The notes below the pieces were generated by a model, which did no database searches, was not told where the DNA came from, and saw only the letters and a list, made by a program, of their open reading frames with translations. The position numbers were made by a program, and so were the translations under genes. Of a DNA stretch of 7,911 nt, positions 6,210-7,911 are shown piece by piece; the first letter of the stretch is position 1; each line of letters begins with the position of its first letter. The DNA is from Alphaproteobacteria bacterium (lineage in GTDB: Bacteria > Pseudomonadota > Alphaproteobacteria > Caulobacterales > Parvularculaceae). The stretch spans positions 1 through 7,911 of the forward strand of contig JAUIEG010000110.1 of assembly GCA_030428745.1 (NCBI GenBank). The letters run 5' to 3'.

Positions 6210-6249
6210 TTGACACTCCCAAAGTAAACTGGTCAGTGTACTAGTGTCA
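6210..6249 (+). promoter_or_regulatory. Putative promoter/operator of the diiron protein gene
   Basis: A perfect -35 hexamer TTGACA lies at 6210-6215, but no good -10 follows at 16-18 bases. The stretch is dense in symmetry. TGACACT at 6211-6217 is the exact reverse complement of AGTGTCA at 6243-6249, with centres 32 bases apart, about three helical turns. ACTG-GT-CAGT at 6228-6237 is a compact dyad of the kind TetR-family regulators bind. ACTGGT (6228) and ACTAGT (6240) repeat with a 12-base step. About 85 bases of leader separate this from the ATG at 6335. That it is a regulated promoter is inference; the regulator is unknown. Confidence 0.4.
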
Positions 6250-6334
6250 GGTGAGCGCGCCGACCATAGCGTCAGAAGAAAAATATCAGCGCGTGTCCTC
6301 CTGTCGGCTTTGAGCCAGTTTGGGAGAAAACATT

Positions 6335-7447
6335 ATGGCGTCTTTGCGCGAGCTCTATCCGATCCCCGATATCGATCCTTGCTGGACCGTGCCCCAGGAT
6401 TTCGAAACGACGTTCGACTGGGAATATGACGACGGCCGCAAGCAGATGATGCACCTTTATCAAAAGGGCAAGGATATGCAGTGGGATGCGCTCGACCGCA
6501 TCGACTGGACCCTTGAGCTCGATGATGAAAATCCGATGCAGATCCCGGACGAAATGGGCGGCCTCATCAACACGCCGGTCTGGGGCAAGATGGACAAGAA
6601 GGAACGGGCGGAGCTGCGCCGGCATTTGCAGGCGTGGACGACCTCGCAGTTCATGCAGGGCGAACAGGCGGCGCTGATCTGTGCGGCGAAGATCGTGCAG
6701 CAGGTGCCGGACCTTGACGCCAAATTCTACGCCTCAACACAGGTCATGGATGAGGCCCGCCATGTCGAGGCTTACAAGAAGCTGCTGCATTGTTTCGGCG
6801 TCGCCTATCCCATGACGCATCCGTTGCAGACGCTGGTGGATCAGGCGCTGCGCGACTCGCGCTGGGATATGACCTATCTCGCCATGCAGGTCGTGATTGA
6901 GGGACTGGCGCTCGCCGCCTTCAACAATATCCGCGAGACATCGCAGAATCCGTTGGCGCAACAGGTCAACGCCTATGTGATGGAAGATGAATCCCGTCAT
7001 GTCGCCTTTGGCCGCCTGACGCTGAAGGAATATTACCCGCATTTGACGCAGGCTGAGCGCGACGAGCGCGAAGAGTTTCTGGTCGAGGCTTGCTACCATA
7101 TGCGCGACCGCTTCGAGGCGCGCGAGCTATATCAGTCGCTTGGCTTGCCGGTGGAAGAGATCGTCGAAGCGCAAAACGCCTCGGGCTATCAGAAAATGTT
7201 CCGCACTATGCTGTTTCAGCGTATCGTGCCGATCGTGCGCGATATCGGCTTGTGGTCTGATAAAATCCAAGCGGCCTATGGCGAAATGGGCGTCTTGGGT
7301 TTCGCCGATGTTGATTATAGTGAGCTGTCGAAGCGCGATGAAGAGCGCGCTGAGGAGTTCGACGAGATCAACAAGCGTAAGCGCCAGGAATATGTAGAGG
7401 GTGTCGCCGCGCTTGGCGCGTCTGGCGGCGTCGCAGCGGCGGAATAA
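6335..7447 (+). CDS. Carboxylate-bridged diiron protein of the ferritin-like superfamily, function unknown
   Basis: A 370-residue soluble protein with a complete ferritin-like diiron site: Glu110 (QGEQAAL), Glu140-x-x-His143 (DEARH), Glu189 (VIEGLAL) and Glu219-x-x-His222 (EDESRH). Both halves have a 30-residue step from the single Glu to the ExxH, so the site is a near-symmetric four-helix bundle as in R2, methane monooxygenase hydroxylase and acyl-ACP desaturase. Tyr147 stands four residues after His143, the position of the radical Tyr122 relative to His118 in E. coli R2. The additional His of AurF-type N-oxygenases, seven before the last ligand His, is Val215 here, arguing against that group. 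The N-terminus is aromatic and acidic (DWEYDDGRKQMMHLYQKGKDMQWDA at about 28-52 in outline); the last 40 residues are highly charged, then Ala/Gly-rich. I recall uncharacterised relatives annotated only as ferritin-like proteins in Proteobacteria and Actinobacteria. GGGAGAAA 6 bases upstream supports the ATG; an in-frame TTG at 6320 would add five residues. A terminator follows at 7469. Reaction and substrate are unknown. Confidence 0.85.
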   Translation: MASLRELYPIPDIDPCWTVPQDFETTFDWEYDDGRKQMMHLYQKGKDMQWDALDRIDWTLELDDENPMQIPDEMGGLINTPVWGKMDKKERAELRRHLQAWTTSQFMQGEQAALICAAKIVQQVPDLDAKFYASTQVMDEARHVEAYKKLLHCFGVAYPMTHPLQTLVDQALRDSRWDMTYLAMQVVIEGLALAAFNNIRETSQNPLAQQVNAYVMEDESRHVAFGRLTLKEYYPHLTQAERDEREEFLVEACYHMRDRFEARELYQSLGLPVEEIVEAQNASGYQKMFRTMLFQRIVPIVRDIGLWSDKIQAAYGEMGVLGFADVDYSELSKRDEERAEEFDEINKRKRQEYVEGVAALGASGGVAAAE

Positions 7448-7468
7448 TCTCTTTCAATTATGAAAACA

Positions 7469-7500
7469 AAATGGTGCGTCCTTCACGGGGCGCGCCATTT
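7469..7500. terminator. Bidirectional intrinsic terminator between convergent genes
   Basis: A 14-pair hairpin: 7469-7482 pairs with 7487-7500 (three T-G pairs), with loop TCAC. Reading plus, the stem ends in TTT followed by GCATTTG, a modest T-tail behind the diiron gene 22 bases after its stop. Reading minus, the stem runs into TTTTGTTTT (7471 down to 7463), a strong tail behind the convergent right-edge gene, whose stop is at 7526. One structure can end both transcripts. Confidence 0.8.
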
Positions 7501-7525
7501 GCATTTGTCAGGATCTTGAAAGCAA

Positions 7526-7911
7526 TCAGACGCCGGAAAGATTATTGATGAGGGGTCTTGGCGCTGGCGACGCATAATTTTCCGACTGGTCGCGGTCGAG
7601 CCGGTCGGCGAGCGCGTCAGCGGCTTCGCCGAGATCGCGGATGGCGTGATTGTAAGCCTCGCGAATTGCGTCCAGGCGATCATCGTCGACAGTTTCGCCC
7701 AGCTTTTCGATCTGATGGGCGGCGTTCACATAGATCTGGCGGTTCTCGCGGAGCGCCTGAATGGCGTCCTCGACCATAGCGACGTCATTGCCGGTCAGGC
7801 GCGGCGCGGTGGCGGCGTTCTCAGCAATGTTCAAAAGCTGGTCAGCGGCTTTAAGGTTGGCGCCGGCGTCAGCCTCCAGCAGGGAAAACCGCTCGCCGGC
7901 GGGCTGTAGCT
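7526..7911 (-). CDS. Hypothetical helical protein (5' end outside window)
   Basis: I do not recognise this protein. The frame is open without a stop from the right edge to TGA at 7526-7528, giving at least 127 residues. A TTG at 7834 would start a 102-residue product, but it has no ribosome binding site, and the frame upstream of it still looks coding (ERFSLLEADAGANLKAADQLL, here 21 residues split as ERFSLLEADAG and ANLKAADQLL), so the true start is probably beyond the window. The chain is rich in Ala, Glu, Asp, Leu and Arg with regular hydrophobic spacing (VEDAIQALRENRQIYV, REAYNHAIRDLGEAADALAD), suggesting two or three long amphipathic helices or a coiled coil. It has no cysteine, signal peptide or membrane segment in view, and ends in a Pro-rich tail, SPAPRPLINNLSGV. 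It is convergent with the diiron gene, and the terminator at 7469-7500 sits behind its stop with a good T-tract in this direction, which supports it being expressed. Confidence 0.6.
   Translation of the reverse strand, partial: LQPAGERFSLLEADAGANLKAADQLLNIAENAATAPRLTGNDVAMVEDAIQALRENRQIYVNAAHQIEKLGETVDDDRLDAIREAYNHAIRDLGEAADALADRLDRDQSENYASPAPRPLINNLSGV

Noticed and set aside
7646..7909. An 87-codon plus-strand frame at the right edge
   Set aside because: It is opposite the minus-strand helical protein. The minus-strand frame is longer, stays open to the edge, has amphipathic helical periodicity and has a matching terminator, so it is the better candidate.

Overview
The window reads as a stretch of alphaproteobacterial chromosome, probably core genome. 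It is GC-rich, and it carries a tsaB-rimI-fur run and a Fur protein without the usual CxxC zinc cysteines, both familiar from that class (from memory, not searched). No rRNA, tRNA, insertion sequence, prophage or CRISPR array was seen. The genus cannot be fixed from the sequence.

Layout. Positions 1-1395 (minus) hold the N-terminal 465 residues of a MaeB-type malic enzyme, cut by the left edge just as its phosphotransacetylase-like domain begins. Divergent from it is a plus-strand series: an Nfu-type iron-sulfur carrier (1560-2144), a dodecin (2255-2464), a RutE-like nitroreductase (2507-3100) and a class I SAM methyltransferase (3119-3895). The methyltransferase meets a minus-strand Amidase_2 protein (3892-4476) tail to tail, with the two stop codons overlapping in TTAA. 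The plus strand resumes with tsaB (4545-5219) and rimI (5216-5662), overlapping in ATGA, then a Fur-family regulator (5753-6172). After a 162-base regulatory gap comes a 370-residue carboxylate-bridged diiron protein (6335-7447). A strong hairpin with T-rich tails on both sides (7469-7500) separates it from an unrecognised minus-strand gene that runs off the right edge (7526-7911).

Themes. Several genes concern metal and flavin handling: Fe-S delivery (Nfu), flavin buffering (dodecin), an FMN enzyme (nitroreductase), an iron- or manganese-responsive regulator (Fur family) and a diiron enzyme. TsaB and RimI belong to translation-related modification: TsaB to t6A formation on tRNA, RimI to N-terminal acetylation.

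Most of the window is ordinary housekeeping DNA. The least ordinary parts are the diiron protein, which keeps a tyrosine where the ribonucleotide reductase R2 radical tyrosine sits, together with the repeat-rich DNA upstream of it; a hairpin that would mask the dodecin ribosome binding site; and the unrecognised gene at the right edge.
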